Notes: generated by a model from the sequence alone, not told the origin. Counted from the stretch's first letter, positions 54,938 to 63,671 are shown. The stretch is DNA of 64,000 nucleotides from Pseudomonas sp. ICMP22404 (GCF_006227205.1 NZ_VCNG01000002.1:434001-498000); one strand, 5' to 3'. Translations and numbers: made by a program.

Positions 54938-56266
54938 TCAGAACGGCACTGCCACCACCAGTTGACTGTAGACGTTGGTGCCGTTGCCGCCCACCTGATT
55001 GCCACCGTTGCTCTCGTCCTTTTCCGGCTTGTACAGGCCCACCAGCGGCGTGACGATCAGGTGCTCATTCAGCGCCCATTCCACATACAGGTCCAGCTCT
55101 CGGCCGTCGAGGTTCAATGCCTGGCGGGTGTGCAGGGTCTTGTAGTCGAAGAGCAGCGCGCCGAGGGTCACGGTTTCCGTCGGCTTGAGCTTGAGACCAA
55201 CGTGCTGGATGGCGGTATTGCTGTTGAACGGGCCGGAATAGTTGCCGGCCACCTCACCCTGGAACCAGGTCCCGTAGCCACGGCTCAGGCCGTTGAACAT
55301 CGAGTCCCAGTTCTGTGAATAGCGGCTGTAGCGATAGGTCAGGTCCGGCGTCCAGGGCAGGTCGGCGAAGGTGTAGCCGGCCTCGGTGTACCAGGCTTTT
55401 TCCGGGCCGGCGTCCTTGTCCTGCCAGGCGTATTCGAAGGCGAAGTGAGCATTTTCGAGGCCGGCGTTGCCGCTGCCGCGCAGGCTGTAGATGTCCATGC
55501 CTTCGCGCTGCTTCTGGAAGTCGCTGGCATAGTGATCATCGACGTCGATGCCATGGATGTAGGTCAAGCCCAGGGTGCCGGGCGCACGGGTGTATTCCAG
55601 GGTGCCGGCGGCCATTTCGGTGTTGGCCTGGGCGCGGTTATCGGACTTGATCCACATCAGGCTGCCGTGCACGCCTTCCTTGCCGCCCAGGCGCAGCACG
55701 GCGGTCTTGTCGAAGGCGTGGCGGGCCGCCAGGTAATAGGCGCCGCCACGATTGAATTCGCCATCCGCCGGGCCTTTGCCCAGGTTCAAGCCGTCGTCGT
55801 TGATGATGAAACCATCGCCCAGGGTGATCACCTGGCGACCATAGGACAGGTCGACGCCATCCTTGCCCAGCACCGGAAACAGATCCCCCGAACGCCAGCC
55901 GGCGAAGGCTTCATCGAACTGGGTGGTGCGTTCGGAACCATCGCTCAGGCCGGCCGGATCGCCGTCGCTCCAGGTGCCGGAGCTGACCAGATTGGCCGTG
56001 CCGTAGACACTGCCCATGCTTGCGAGTGTCTGCTCGATACTCAGGCCATACTTGATGAAACCTTCCCGCCAGCTCGAACCGCCGGCGTTGCCGTCGTAGT
56101 TCTTGCGGCTGTTGAACATCCCGTAGACCGCCAGGAAGTTACCGGTGACAGTGGTGTCTTCGTCGGCGTAAAGCTCGTAGGCCTGGACCGACGGCCCGGC
56201 GACCAGCAAGGCGATGCCCAGGCCAATGGCGTGGCGCAGCGGTGGTGTGTGACGTGTGTGCTCCAT
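54938..56266 (-). CDS. Outer-membrane beta-barrel protein, possible porin (alginate-export-like)
   Basis: The product is 442 residues. A signal peptide (LRHAIGLGIALLVAGPSVQA) is followed by a long series of amphipathic strands rich in Tyr, Trp and Gly. The C-terminus ends in phenylalanine (LVVAVPF), the usual BamA recognition end of an outer-membrane barrel. It is not a classical OprD, and the length and style suit the alginate-export-like barrel family found beside catabolic genes. It probably provides uptake of the compound degraded by this region. It diverges from the permease gene over a 289-bp gap that holds the candidate FeaR repeats. ATG 56266 has GGGGAAA upstream. Ligand unknown. Confidence 0.75.
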   Translation of the reverse strand: MEHTRHTPPLRHAIGLGIALLVAGPSVQAYELYADEDTTVTGNFLAVYGMFNSRKNYDGNAGGSSWREGFIKYGLSIEQTLASMGSVYGTANLVSSGTWSDGDPAGLSDGSERTTQFDEAFAGWRSGDLFPVLGKDGVDLSYGRQVITLGDGFIINDDGLNLGKGPADGEFNRGGAYYLAARHAFDKTAVLRLGGKEGVHGSLMWIKSDNRAQANTEMAAGTLEYTRAPGTLGLTYIHGIDVDDHYASDFQKQREGMDIYSLRGSGNAGLENAHFAFEYAWQDKDAGPEKAWYTEAGYTFADLPWTPDLTYRYSRYSQNWDSMFNGLSRGYGTWFQGEVAGNYSGPFNSNTAIQHVGLKLKPTETVTLGALLFDYKTLHTRQALNLDGRELDLYVEWALNEHLIVTPLVGLYKPEKDESNGGNQVGGNGTNVYSQLVVAVPF

Positions 56267-56379
56267 GGTGTTTCCCCAGTGTGGTTGGATGGCAGAGCAC
56301 GCATTAAGGCGAGCGGGGGGCGGGGAAGTCTTTCACCTGGCTGCCAGGGAATTGACCCAGCCCGCCAGGTGACGGACGC

Positions 56380-56422
56380 TGGCAGGCAGCAACAAAACCG
56401 GCGGCAGACATGGGCAAGACGC
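56380..56422. promoter_or_regulatory. Second tandem repeat pair, candidate FeaR operator, in the divergent barrel/permease gap
   Basis: TGGCAGGCAGCAACAAAACC at 56380 shares 17 of 20 bases with the 53828 site. A weaker copy, GGCAGACATGGGCAAGAC, follows at 56403, again 22 bp on. The pair is 114 bp before the barrel start and about 135 bp before the permease start, so it could activate either or both. I see nothing else recognisable in the rest of this 289-bp gap. Confidence 0.5.
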
Positions 56423-56555
56423 CCGGGACGGCGCGGCGCAAAGTGAGGCTGCACGCAACGCCGTTTCGATCAGGGACTGGCTGGGGGGCTCGAATGCCGG
56501 CTCCTGGACGGCGGTGGCATCCATACTAAAAATCCGCTTCTTGAGGATCTGCACC

Positions 56556-58055
56556 ATGTCGATCAATGACCGGCTCACCGCCCACTTGAACCGGGGCACG
56601 GTGGGCTTTCCCACCGCCCTGGCCAGCACCATTGGCCTGATCATGGCCAGCCCGGTGATTCTCACCGCGACCATGGGTTTCGGTATCGGCGGCAGCGCGT
56701 TTGCCGTGGCCATGCTGATCGCCGTGGTGATGATGCTGGCCCAGGCGACCACGTTCGCCGAGGCCGCGTCGATCCTGCCCACCACCGGTTCGGTCTATGA
56801 CTACATCAACTGTGGCATGGGGCGCTTCTTTGCGATCACCGGCACGCTGTCGGCCTATCTGATCGTGCACGTGTTCGCCGGCACCGCCGAGACCATTCTT
56901 TCCGGGGTCATGGCACTGGTGAACTTCGAACACCTGAACACCCTGGCCGAGTCCGCCGGGGGCTCCTGGCTGCTTGGGGTCGGCTTCGTCATCGTCTTCG
57001 GGGTCCTCAACGCTTTCGGTGTCAGCGCGTTTGGCAGGGCCGAGATCATCCTGACCTTCGGCATGTGGACCACGTTGATGGTGTTCGGTGTGCTGGGCCT
57101 GATCGCCGCGCCGGCGGTGCAACTGGAGGGCTGGTTCGGCGTCTCGCTGGTGGGCACTGACCTGATCACCATATTGTCGCTGGTGGGCATGGCAATGTTC
57201 ATGTTTGTCGGTTGCGAGTTCGTGACGCCATTGGCGCCGGACCTGCGCAACTCGGCCAAGGTCATGCCCAGGGCGATGGTGCTGGGCTTGTTGAGTGTCG
57301 CTTCGTGCATGTTCATCTACGGCGCAGCCATGAAACGCCAGGTGGAAAACGTGCTGCTGGACGCTGCCAGCGGCGTGCACCTGCTGGACACGCCCATGGC
57401 GATTCCGCGCTTCGCCGAACAGGTCATGGGTGATATCGGCCCGATATGGCTGGGGATCGGCTTTCTGTTTGCCGGCGCTGCGACCATCAACACCCTGATG
57501 GCCGGCGTGCCGCGGATTCTCTATGGAATGGCGGTGGACGGTGCTCTGCCGAAGGTCTTTACCTACCTGCACCCGCGCTTCAAGACGCCGCTACTGTGCA
57601 TCGTGGTGGCGGTGCTGATTCCTTGCCTGCACGCGCTGTGGCTCGGCGGCAACACCGACAACATCATGCACCTGGTATTGGCGGCGGTGTGTGCCTGGAG
57701 TTTTGCCTACCTGCTGGTGACCGTGTCGGTGGTCAGCCTGCGGATCCGTCGTCCCGACCTGCCACGGGCCTATCGCTCGCCGTGGTTCCCGTTGCCACAG
57801 ATCCTGTCCAGCGTCGGCATCGTGTTGGGCATGTGGTTCATCACGCCACCGGGCATGAACCCGGCGGACATCTACATCCCGTTCGCGGTGATGCTCGGTG
57901 GCACCGCAGCCTATGCGTTGTTCTGGACCCTGGTGGTGCAGAAGGTCAATCCATTCACGCCGGCGTCGGTGGAAGACGTGCTGGCCAAGGAGTTTTCCCA
58001 TGAACCAGGGCAACCTGTCGATGCGTTTGACGAGCGTGCTGCAAAAACTGTCTGA
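56556..58055 (+). CDS. APC-family amine/amino-acid permease
   Basis: The product is a 499-residue inner-membrane permease with twelve predicted helices. It has the APC-type first-helix stretch GLIMASPVILTATMGFGIGG, EAASILPTTGSVYDYINCG and a conserved VGCEFVTPLAPDLRN segment. It is predicted to import an amine or amino acid with a proton. A start at ATG 56556 is supported by GAGG; an earlier in-frame ATG (56514) lacks a site. Its 3' end overlaps the next gene by 56 bp. Adjacency to FeaR and the aldehyde dehydrogenase suggests phenylethylamine or tyramine as substrate. That is inference. Confidence 0.85.
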   Translation: MSINDRLTAHLNRGTVGFPTALASTIGLIMASPVILTATMGFGIGGSAFAVAMLIAVVMMLAQATTFAEAASILPTTGSVYDYINCGMGRFFAITGTLSAYLIVHVFAGTAETILSGVMALVNFEHLNTLAESAGGSWLLGVGFVIVFGVLNAFGVSAFGRAEIILTFGMWTTLMVFGVLGLIAAPAVQLEGWFGVSLVGTDLITILSLVGMAMFMFVGCEFVTPLAPDLRNSAKVMPRAMVLGLLSVASCMFIYGAAMKRQVENVLLDAASGVHLLDTPMAIPRFAEQVMGDIGPIWLGIGFLFAGAATINTLMAGVPRILYGMAVDGALPKVFTYLHPRFKTPLLCIVVAVLIPCLHALWLGGNTDNIMHLVLAAVCAWSFAYLLVTVSVVSLRIRRPDLPRAYRSPWFPLPQILSSVGIVLGMWFITPPGMNPADIYIPFAVMLGGTAAYALFWTLVVQKVNPFTPASVEDVLAKEFSHEPGQPVDAFDERAAKTV

Positions 58056-58620
58056 GCTGTTCAGCGCCAGCCGGGCCCCGGCCGGTTATCGGCCTGGGGT
58101 AACCCTGGAATATCTGCGGCGCAACCTCGGGTTGGCTCGATTCGAGTTATCGGGGCCGGCGTCGGCGACGCTGGTCACCGACGACGGCAGCCTTCATCTG
58201 GAGGTTGTCGAACGCACCGAGTCACAGCTCCTGATGCACCTGGTGATGACTGAGTTCGTGCTGCGCGTGCCGGCATCGATAGAGGGCATGGCGCGCCTGG
58301 AATTGCACCATGGCGGGGCCATTCGCCGCAATGGCATTCGCTGCCGGCCGCGGGGCGGGGACACGGCGTTGGCGGCCCGGTTACAGGAGGCTGTAGAGCA
58401 GGACCCGGCGTTGTATCAGGCGCTCATGCCACTGGACTTCAAGCGCTTGCGCATCGAGCTGCAAGGGCGCGAATGGCGTGTGTGCCTGGAGCACATGGGC
58501 GGCAGCGAGGTGGTCAACCGCATGCCGGCCTTTCGTCGTTACATTCCTATCGGACACGAGCAGCGCAGGGCGTTGCTGACGGTCTTGAGCGGCTTGCAAC
58601 GGGTCTTGAGGAACCTTTGA
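58000..58620 (+). CDS. DUF3156-like protein of unknown function
   Basis: The product is 206 residues. It starts at ATG 58000 (AGGAG 8 nt upstream) inside the 3' end of the permease gene, so the two are co-translated. It has no signal peptide, membrane helix or recognised catalytic motif. It is rich in Arg and Leu, with conserved-looking stretches LEYLRRNLGLARFELSGP and FRRYIPIGHEQRRALLTVLS. I believe it is the DUF3156 family, seen beside aromatic-amine genes in pseudomonads, but cannot confirm that without a search. Tight coupling to the permease suggests a role in amine uptake or in the catabolic steps. Confidence 0.7.
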   Translation: MNQGNLSMRLTSVLQKLSELFSASRAPAGYRPGVTLEYLRRNLGLARFELSGPASATLVTDDGSLHLEVVERTESQLLMHLVMTEFVLRVPASIEGMARLELHHGGAIRRNGIRCRPRGGDTALAARLQEAVEQDPALYQALMPLDFKRLRIELQGREWRVCLEHMGGSEVVNRMPAFRRYIPIGHEQRRALLTVLSGLQRVLRNL

Positions 58621-58743
58621 TTCTGTTGTGATGCCCTGGCATCAATCCTGCTACTGCTCTGGCGATCAGGTACTTGTTGCGTGCATATAGATAACATGTT
58701 AACTATTGCCGTACAAAAACAATAAGCCACTGCGGAGAGCGCC

Positions 58744-59706
58744 ATGAGCATGCAACAGGTTGGGCAAGACGGGCTGGAATCCTGGAACCGGGATCTGCGC
58801 GCCACTTGCGGTCACTTCGAGACGGAGTTGGCGTTTAATCGTGCGTTGTTCATCGGTCAGGTATCGAATTTCTGCCGTGGCGGCCTATCCCTTTCCAACC
58901 TGCGCACCAACGCCGGCTCCATCAAGCGCCATTCACCCAATCCGGATCACGACGATGATCAGGATTGCCTGCTGGTCAGTCAGCGCAGTGGTTACTGCCG
59001 CATCACCCAGAACGGCCTGAGCATCCAACTGGCCCCCGGTGAGCTGCTGTTGATGGATTCGGCCGGCTCGCTTGAGATCAGCCCGTTCGGCTTGATCGAG
59101 CACGCCGTGCTGTCCTTGTCTCGCCAGGATGTGTCGAGACAACTGGGCGCAGAGACCAAGACCTTCGGCAAGATCTCTTCGAGCAAGGCCTGCGGGCGGA
59201 TGCTGCATGTGCTGATGGACCAGTTGTGCAAGGACACCCCGGACGGCGAGGGCGTGGAGGGGGAGGGGGAAGCCTTGCAGAATGCGTTTGTCTCGCTGCT
59301 GGGGTCGGCGCTGGAACACACCACCGATGCCCGCGATGACGCTGTGTCGCTGCAGGGCAGCCATCTGCGCAGCTATGTGCAGAAGGTCATCGACGAATCC
59401 TTGAGCCAGCCCGGCCTGAGCCCGGTCGGGTTGGCCAATCGCCTGAACATCTCGGTGCGGCACCTGTACCGTTTGTTCGAAGAGCAGGATGACAGCGTCT
59501 GCCGCTACATCCAGCGGGCACGGCTCAAGCGCAGTGCCGATGACCTGAGCAACCCGTTCCTGCGGGACGAATCCATTACCTCGATCGCCTACAAATGGGG
59601 CTTTACCGACTCGGCCCACTTCAGCCGTTCGTTCAAGAAGCAGTTCGAACAGTCACCCAAGGATTTTCGCTCCAGCCACCTGCAGCTGGCCTTGGGGATG
59701 GTTTGA
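58744..59706 (+). CDS. feaR: FeaR, AraC-family activator of aromatic-amine catabolism
   Basis: The product is 320 residues. The N-terminal AraC-binding-like domain (about 30-190, with SQRSGYCRITQNG and LAPGELLLMDSAG) senses ligand. The C-terminal AraC double helix-turn-helix (about 215-312) includes LANRLNISVRHLYRLFEEQ and SITSIAYKWGFTDSAHFSR. The sequence type matches FeaR, which in E. coli activates tyramine oxidase and phenylacetaldehyde dehydrogenase genes. The start at 58744 has GGAG 7 nt upstream; 58750 is an alternative. It follows the DUF3156-like gene after 123 bp of mildly AT-rich DNA in which I see no clear site. It is the natural binder of the tandem repeats at 53828 and 56380. 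Confidence 0.88.
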   Translation: MSMQQVGQDGLESWNRDLRATCGHFETELAFNRALFIGQVSNFCRGGLSLSNLRTNAGSIKRHSPNPDHDDDQDCLLVSQRSGYCRITQNGLSIQLAPGELLLMDSAGSLEISPFGLIEHAVLSLSRQDVSRQLGAETKTFGKISSSKACGRMLHVLMDQLCKDTPDGEGVEGEGEALQNAFVSLLGSALEHTTDARDDAVSLQGSHLRSYVQKVIDESLSQPGLSPVGLANRLNISVRHLYRLFEEQDDSVCRYIQRARLKRSADDLSNPFLRDESITSIAYKWGFTDSAHFSRSFKKQFEQSPKDFRSSHLQLALGMV

Positions 59707-59735
59707 GGCGGGATGGTTGTTGGCGGAACTACCGC

Positions 59736-60095
59736 CATCGCGAGCAGGCTCGCTCCCACAAGGGAGTTGTGGTGTGTGCGGCATTGGGGACACAGCTGAA
59801 CCTGTGGGAGCCGGGCTTGCCCGCGATGACGGCGGCACATTCAACATCTCTGTGACAGATACACCGCTTTCACGAGCAAGCCCGCTCCCACAGGGGAGTT
59901 GTGGTGTGTGCGGCATTGGGGACACAGCTGAACCTGTGGGAGCCGGGCTAGCCCGCGAAGGCGGCGGCACCTTCAACATCTCTGTGACAGATACACCGCT
60001 TTCGCGAGCAAGCCCGCTCCCACAAAGGGGTTGTGGTGCTGTGCGATTGCGGTGAACACCTGGAACCCATGTGGGAGCGAGCCTGCTCGCGATGG
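59736..60095. repeat. REP array: six REP units and a 132-bp tandem duplication
   Basis: The 427-bp gap between feaR and the next gene is almost all REP sequence. Units of the GAGCAAGCCCGCTCCCACA type lie near 59736, 59803, 59868, 59935, 60000 and 60070 in alternating orientation, making three inverted pairs. The interval 59761-59892 is repeated head to tail at 59893-60024 with few changes, so the array grew by duplicating a 132-bp BIME. No gene is visible here; short open frames across it are artefacts. It also insulates feaR from the convergent SDR operon. Confidence 0.9.
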
Positions 60096-60133
60096 CGGTG
60101 GTTCTGTCACCACCACCGCAAGCCGACCCCGCT

Positions 60134-60901
60134 TCAAACCTCCGGCAAGGTCGAGCCGCCGTCGACCACCAGGGTCTGGCCAGTCACATAGCTGGCCAGG
60201 TCGGACGCCAGGAACAGCATGGCGCCGGCGATGTCGGCCGGTTTGCCCAAGCGCCCCAGAGGGACTCGCCGGGCGATGTCCTGGTTGAGGTCATCGTCAC
60301 CGAGGTTGGCCATGGCCGGTGTCGCGATCATGCCGGGTTCGACGCCGTTGACCCGGACATTCTCAGCCGCCAGTTCCAGCGCCGCGTTGCGAATGAAACC
60401 ATTGACCCCGGCTTTGGACGCGGCGTAATGGCTGAGCCCCGGATACGCCACCCGTGGGCCGGTGACCGATGAAGTCACCAGCACACAACCTTGGCCCTGG
60501 CGCCGGAACATTGGCAGCGCCGCCTGGGTCAGCCAGAACAGCGCCGACAGGTTCACCGCCAGCGTCCGTTCCAGTACCGCCGGCGTAATCTGCTCGAAAG
60601 CCGTCAGCGGAAAGTACCCGGCGTTGTGCACCAGCACATCCAGCCGTCCCAGGCGCTGCTCCAGCCCGGCCATCATCGCAGCAATCGCCGTGGCGTCAGC
60701 CAGATCAACGCCGACGGCTTCCACCCGACAGCCCTCGGCAGTCAATTCATCGGCGAGCGTTTCGGCCCGTGTCAGGCCCAGGTCGGCGATCACCACGCAG
60801 GCCCCGCGCCAGGCGAAGCCTTCGACAATGGCCCGGCCAATGCCTTGGGCACCGCCAGTCACCAGTACCGTCTTACCTGTGAAATCCAGATCATCCGGCA
60901 T
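60134..60901 (-). CDS. SDR-family oxidoreductase A
   Basis: The product is 255 residues: TGGAQGIGRAIVEGF nucleotide motif, HNAGYFPL, catalytic Ser in VTSSVTGPR, Tyr/Lys in YAASKAGV, and VDGGSTLP at the C-terminus. The ATG at 60901 has GGAGAT upstream. It overlaps the end of the second SDR gene by 11 bp, so the two and MoaF are translated as one operon. Substrate is unknown. An SDR named MoaE is, as I recall, paired with MoaF in the Klebsiella monoamine regulon, and one of these two could be its counterpart. Confidence 0.82.
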   Translation of the reverse strand: MPDDLDFTGKTVLVTGGAQGIGRAIVEGFAWRGACVVIADLGLTRAETLADELTAEGCRVEAVGVDLADATAIAAMMAGLEQRLGRLDVLVHNAGYFPLTAFEQITPAVLERTLAVNLSALFWLTQAALPMFRRQGQGCVLVTSSVTGPRVAYPGLSHYAASKAGVNGFIRNAALELAAENVRVNGVEPGMIATPAMANLGDDDLNQDIARRVPLGRLGKPADIAGAMLFLASDLASYVTGQTLVVDGGSTLPEV

Positions 60902-61694
60902 GGGGTATCTCCATTCGGCTGAAGGCCAGTGTCGGCACGTCGACGATGCTGGAACCGCCATCGGCCACCAGCGCCGCGCCGGTGATGATCGACGCGTCCG
61001 GGCAAGCCAGGAAGCGACAGATATGGGCAATTTCCTCGGCGCTGGCTGGCCGGCGCAACGGCACGTCGGCGCAGACCCGGGCGTAGGCCTGTTGCAGCGT
61101 TTCGCCATGGAACTGCATCAATACCTGCATTTCCTCATCGGCCATCGGTGTGCGGACCCAGCCTGGACAGACGGCATTGACCCGCACGCCTTTTGGCCCG
61201 TAATCCCGCGCCAAGGAGCGGTTCAGGCCCAGCAGCGCGTGCTTGGCGGTGGTGTAGCCGCAAACCTGCGGCCCCGCTGCCAATGACGCAATGGAAGCCA
61301 CCATCACAATGTTGCCGGCGCTTTCCTGAAGCAGTGGCAAGCAAGCCCGTGCGCTGTAGAACGCGCTGTCGAGGTTGCTGCGCATGGCCGCGTCCCAGGC
61401 CTGTGGGCTGGTCTCGGTGGCGCTGCCCTGGCCCATGCCACCGGCACAGGCCAGCAACACATCGAGTCGGCCGAAGCGCTGGCGAATCTGTGCGACGAAA
61501 CCGTCCCAGGTCGCCGGGCAAGCCGCATCGCCCACCAGCACCAGACCGCCGATCTCTGCGGCCAGTTGCTCCAAGGGCTCGCGGCGTCGGCCAATCAACA
61601 CCAGGTTGGCGCCTTCGGCCGCGTGCAAACGGGCACAAGCGGCGCCGATCCCGGTGCCGGCGCCGGTAATCACCACGGTGCGAGATTCAGACAT
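60891..61694 (-). CDS. SDR-family oxidoreductase B
   Basis: The product is 267 residues: TGAGTGIGAACARLH, ACAGGMGQG, Ser in MVASIASLAAG, Tyr/Lys in YTTAKHALLG, and the tail VADGGSSIVDVP. The ATG at 61694 is supported by GGAG and overlaps the MoaF stop by 8 bp. The two SDRs are only moderately similar, so each probably has its own substrate, for example successive oxidation or reduction of one intermediate. Role in amine or aryl-acid metabolism is inferred from context. Confidence 0.82.
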   Translation of the reverse strand: MSESRTVVITGAGTGIGAACARLHAAEGANLVLIGRRREPLEQLAAEIGGLVLVGDAACPATWDGFVAQIRQRFGRLDVLLACAGGMGQGSATETSPQAWDAAMRSNLDSAFYSARACLPLLQESAGNIVMVASIASLAAGPQVCGYTTAKHALLGLNRSLARDYGPKGVRVNAVCPGWVRTPMADEEMQVLMQFHGETLQQAYARVCADVPLRRPASAEEIAHICRFLACPDASIITGAALVADGGSSIVDVPTLAFSRMEIPHAG

Positions 61695-62508
61695 CGGGAT
61701 ACTCCGTGCGGTTGAGGACCTGGCAGTAGGAACTGACCGGGAAGTTGGAAAACTCATCGAACGACGCCCCGGCGTAGCCGAAGATCTTGCCGTCGCTGCG
61801 ATGCTGTTGCAGGTCGATCAACACCAGGCCGAGGGTCGGGATGATCTTTTCCCGCCAGACGAACAGGTACAACTCATCGGCGACCTTGTAGGTGTCGCAC
61901 CGATCGGTGTCGCACAGGCCTTGCTCCACGCCCTTGAGGCACTGCCAGGCATAGAACCGGTCGTTGAGGTAAATGTGTTCGTAGACTTCACTCGGGCTGT
62001 AGCGATACAGGTTGCGCAGGCCCACCAGCTCCGTGCTCGGGGCATGCGGGCAGAGGCCTGGTTGCCAAGGGCGATCAAGGCTGCCATGGAGAAATTCGAC
62101 ACCGACAGCCGTCAGCGGCTGGCCCGCCAATGCGCGTCCGTACAGTCCTTCGCGGGTTTGTGCCTGCTCGGGCATGCGGCCGATCACCGCAGTGAACGCC
62201 GCGTTGGCGGTATCGAGCACCAGGCTGACCGACAGGGTTTGCGCGCCTTCGCCCTTGAGGAAGTCCACCAGGTACAACCCGGGGCGTACCGACGTGGCCC
62301 GATACGGTGCCGTGCCGCTGGAGTGCCCATCGGCCGCGTGCCACGACAACGTTTCTTGCTCGAATCGGTGCTCGATCTGCCAGCCATTGGCGAAATTCAG
62401 GGTGAAGGTCTTGCCGCTCAGGTCCGCCAGGTTTGGCAGGATGAAGGCTTCTGGGGCAAAGCCATCGGCCAGGGCGCCGACGGTGATCCAGTCTGTAGAT
62501 GTGCTCAT
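61687..62508 (-). CDS. moaF: MoaF-family protein (monoamine regulon)
   Basis: The product is 273 residues with two lipocalin-like halves: an N-terminal MoaF domain (about 20-125, LSGKTFTLNFANGWQIEHRF) and a C-terminal one (about 155-265, YSPSEVYEHIYLNDRFYAWQCLKG). MoaF takes its name from the monoamine-inducible moaEF operon of Klebsiella aerogenes; databases sometimes mislabel it as a molybdenum cofactor protein. The biochemical role is unsettled. The ATG at 62508 has GGAG 8 nt upstream. It is the first gene of a moaF-SDR-SDR operon and follows a LuxR regulator gene. Confidence 0.82.
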   Translation of the reverse strand: MSTSTDWITVGALADGFAPEAFILPNLADLSGKTFTLNFANGWQIEHRFEQETLSWHAADGHSSGTAPYRATSVRPGLYLVDFLKGEGAQTLSVSLVLDTANAAFTAVIGRMPEQAQTREGLYGRALAGQPLTAVGVEFLHGSLDRPWQPGLCPHAPSTELVGLRNLYRYSPSEVYEHIYLNDRFYAWQCLKGVEQGLCDTDRCDTYKVADELYLFVWREKIIPTLGLVLIDLQQHRSDGKIFGYAGASFDEFSNFPVSSYCQVLNRTEYPDV

Positions 62509-62516
62509 TGCAAGGC

Positions 62517-62580
62517 TCCGGTTGGATGAAGTGTCCACCCGGATCATGGGCGCCTGTGCAGTCGTGGACTATCAACCGGA
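62517..62580. promoter_or_regulatory. Nested dyad upstream of moaF, candidate operator
   Basis: The outer arms TCCGGTTG (62517) and CAACCGGA (62573) enclose inner arms GTCCAC (62533) and GTGGAC (62564). The dyad fills the 85-bp gap between the LuxR gene stop and the moaF start and could be the binding site of that LuxR protein. The outer left arm lies close to the moaF ribosome site, so an RNA hairpin is the other reading. Confidence 0.4.
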
Positions 62581-62593
62581 TGGTTGAGCCGTG

Positions 62594-63253
62594 TCAGAGA
62601 AACAGCGAACTGACCAACTCGGTGCGGCTGCTCACGCCGACCTTGCGGAACAGGTTGATCAGGTGAGTCTTGATGGTCGGCAAGCCCACATCCAACTCCC
62701 GGGCCAGGTGTTTGTTGCTGACGCCCTGACGCAATAGCAAGGCGATCTGGCGCTCCTTGGGCGTCAAATTGCTCAAGGCATCCTCGTGGTCGGGCAGGTG
62801 GGCGACGGCCAGTTGCAGCAGCCCCTGCAAGGCGTTGAGTTGGCTCAACTGCTGGCTGGTGAAGGCACCTTGTTCGGCGGTGCGCAGCAACGAGATGGCG
62901 GCGTGCGGCTGACCGTCCCGACGGGCGAAGACTTCCACCACATCCACAATGCCGTGGCGCTGCAAGAAGCTGCGGTAGCGCTGGTTGTCCCGTACCGGTT
63001 GGCGGGCCATCGCCAGGCCCAGCGGCACCACTGCCTGCTCGCCGGACACGCATTTGCGCGGTTGCAGCGGATCGAACTGGCAGTAATTGTCCAGGTAATC
63101 GCGGTGCATTTCGCCGCTCATGCCGTGCAGGCTGAAATCATGGGCCTGCAAGTGCCGGTCGACGCAGTAGAAGGCCGCCCGGCTGGCGGGAATCAGCTGG
63201 GTGAACGCTTGCAGGCAGTGGCCGGCGATGTCCTGGGTGGCGATCAGGTTCAT
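62594..63253 (-). CDS. LuxR-family transcriptional regulator
   Basis: The product is 219 residues from ATG 63253 (AAGG upstream); an ATG at 63271 is also in frame but lacks a site. The C-terminal LuxR helix-turn-helix (about 155-215) reads LTPKERQIALLLRQGVSNKHL then TIKTHLINLFRKVGVSSRTEL. The N-terminal ~140 residues resemble a GAF-like sensor, not the acyl-homoserine-lactone domain I would recognise. MoaR of the Klebsiella monoamine regulon is also a LuxR-type activator, which fits its place before moaF. The signal is unknown. Confidence 0.83.
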   Translation of the reverse strand: MNLIATQDIAGHCLQAFTQLIPASRAAFYCVDRHLQAHDFSLHGMSGEMHRDYLDNYCQFDPLQPRKCVSGEQAVVPLGLAMARQPVRDNQRYRSFLQRHGIVDVVEVFARRDGQPHAAISLLRTAEQGAFTSQQLSQLNALQGLLQLAVAHLPDHEDALSNLTPKERQIALLLRQGVSNKHLARELDVGLPTIKTHLINLFRKVGVSSRTELVSSLFL

Positions 63254-63305
63254 GGGCGTAACCTTCGTCATACGGGCCGCCGGTGATTCCGGCGGCCCTG
63301 TCCGG

Positions 63306-63671
63306 TCAGGCTACCGCGAAGTAGTGCTTGACGAAACTCTCGCTGACCACTTCCCACAGCACTGGCGTGCCCTTGGTCACGAACCAGCTGTCGCCGGCCT
63401 TGTAGCGGGTGCTCTGGCCGGTGGCTTCGTCGGTGAGCACCACTTCGCCAGTGACCACGGTGGCTTGTTCGGCGAAGGGATACACCATCCTGAACTTGCC
63501 CTGGGTGGTGCCAAAGTAGGCGCTGCTGATGGCGTCGGTCGGGGCGCCGAAGGTCATCTTGCCGAAGGCTTTGACTTCGCCTTCGAGGATTTGCGAACCC
63601 AGGTCGGCAACGGTGCCCCAGGCGTCCAGTTCGGACAGCTGGATGTCTTTCTTGAGGGTGATGAGGGACAT
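63306..63671 (-). CDS. Cupin-domain protein (DUF861/Cupin_3-like)
   Basis: This 121-residue single cupin barrel has an EQATVVTGEVVLTDEATG core, then YKAGDSWFVTKGTPVLWEV, typical of the Cupin_3 (DUF861) family. These are small metal-binding or sugar-like-ligand proteins, often of unknown role beside FAD oxidoreductases. The ATG at 63671 is preceded by AGGAG. It lies between the FAD-oxidoreductase gene and the LuxR gene, all on the minus strand, with 130 bp and 52 bp gaps. Confidence 0.8.
   Translation of the reverse strand: MSLITLKKDIQLSELDAWGTVADLGSQILEGEVKAFGKMTFGAPTDAISSAYFGTTQGKFRMVYPFAEQATVVTGEVVLTDEATGQSTRYKAGDSWFVTKGTPVLWEVVSESFVKHYFAVA

Noticed and set aside
59707..60133. Short open frames and possible small genes in the 427-bp gap after feaR
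   Set aside because: They are translations of REP palindromes and their tandem copies.
61687..62508. Reading MoaF as a molybdenum cofactor biosynthesis gene
   Set aside because: The name comes from the monoamine regulon; the context has amine-catabolism genes and no other molybdopterin gene.
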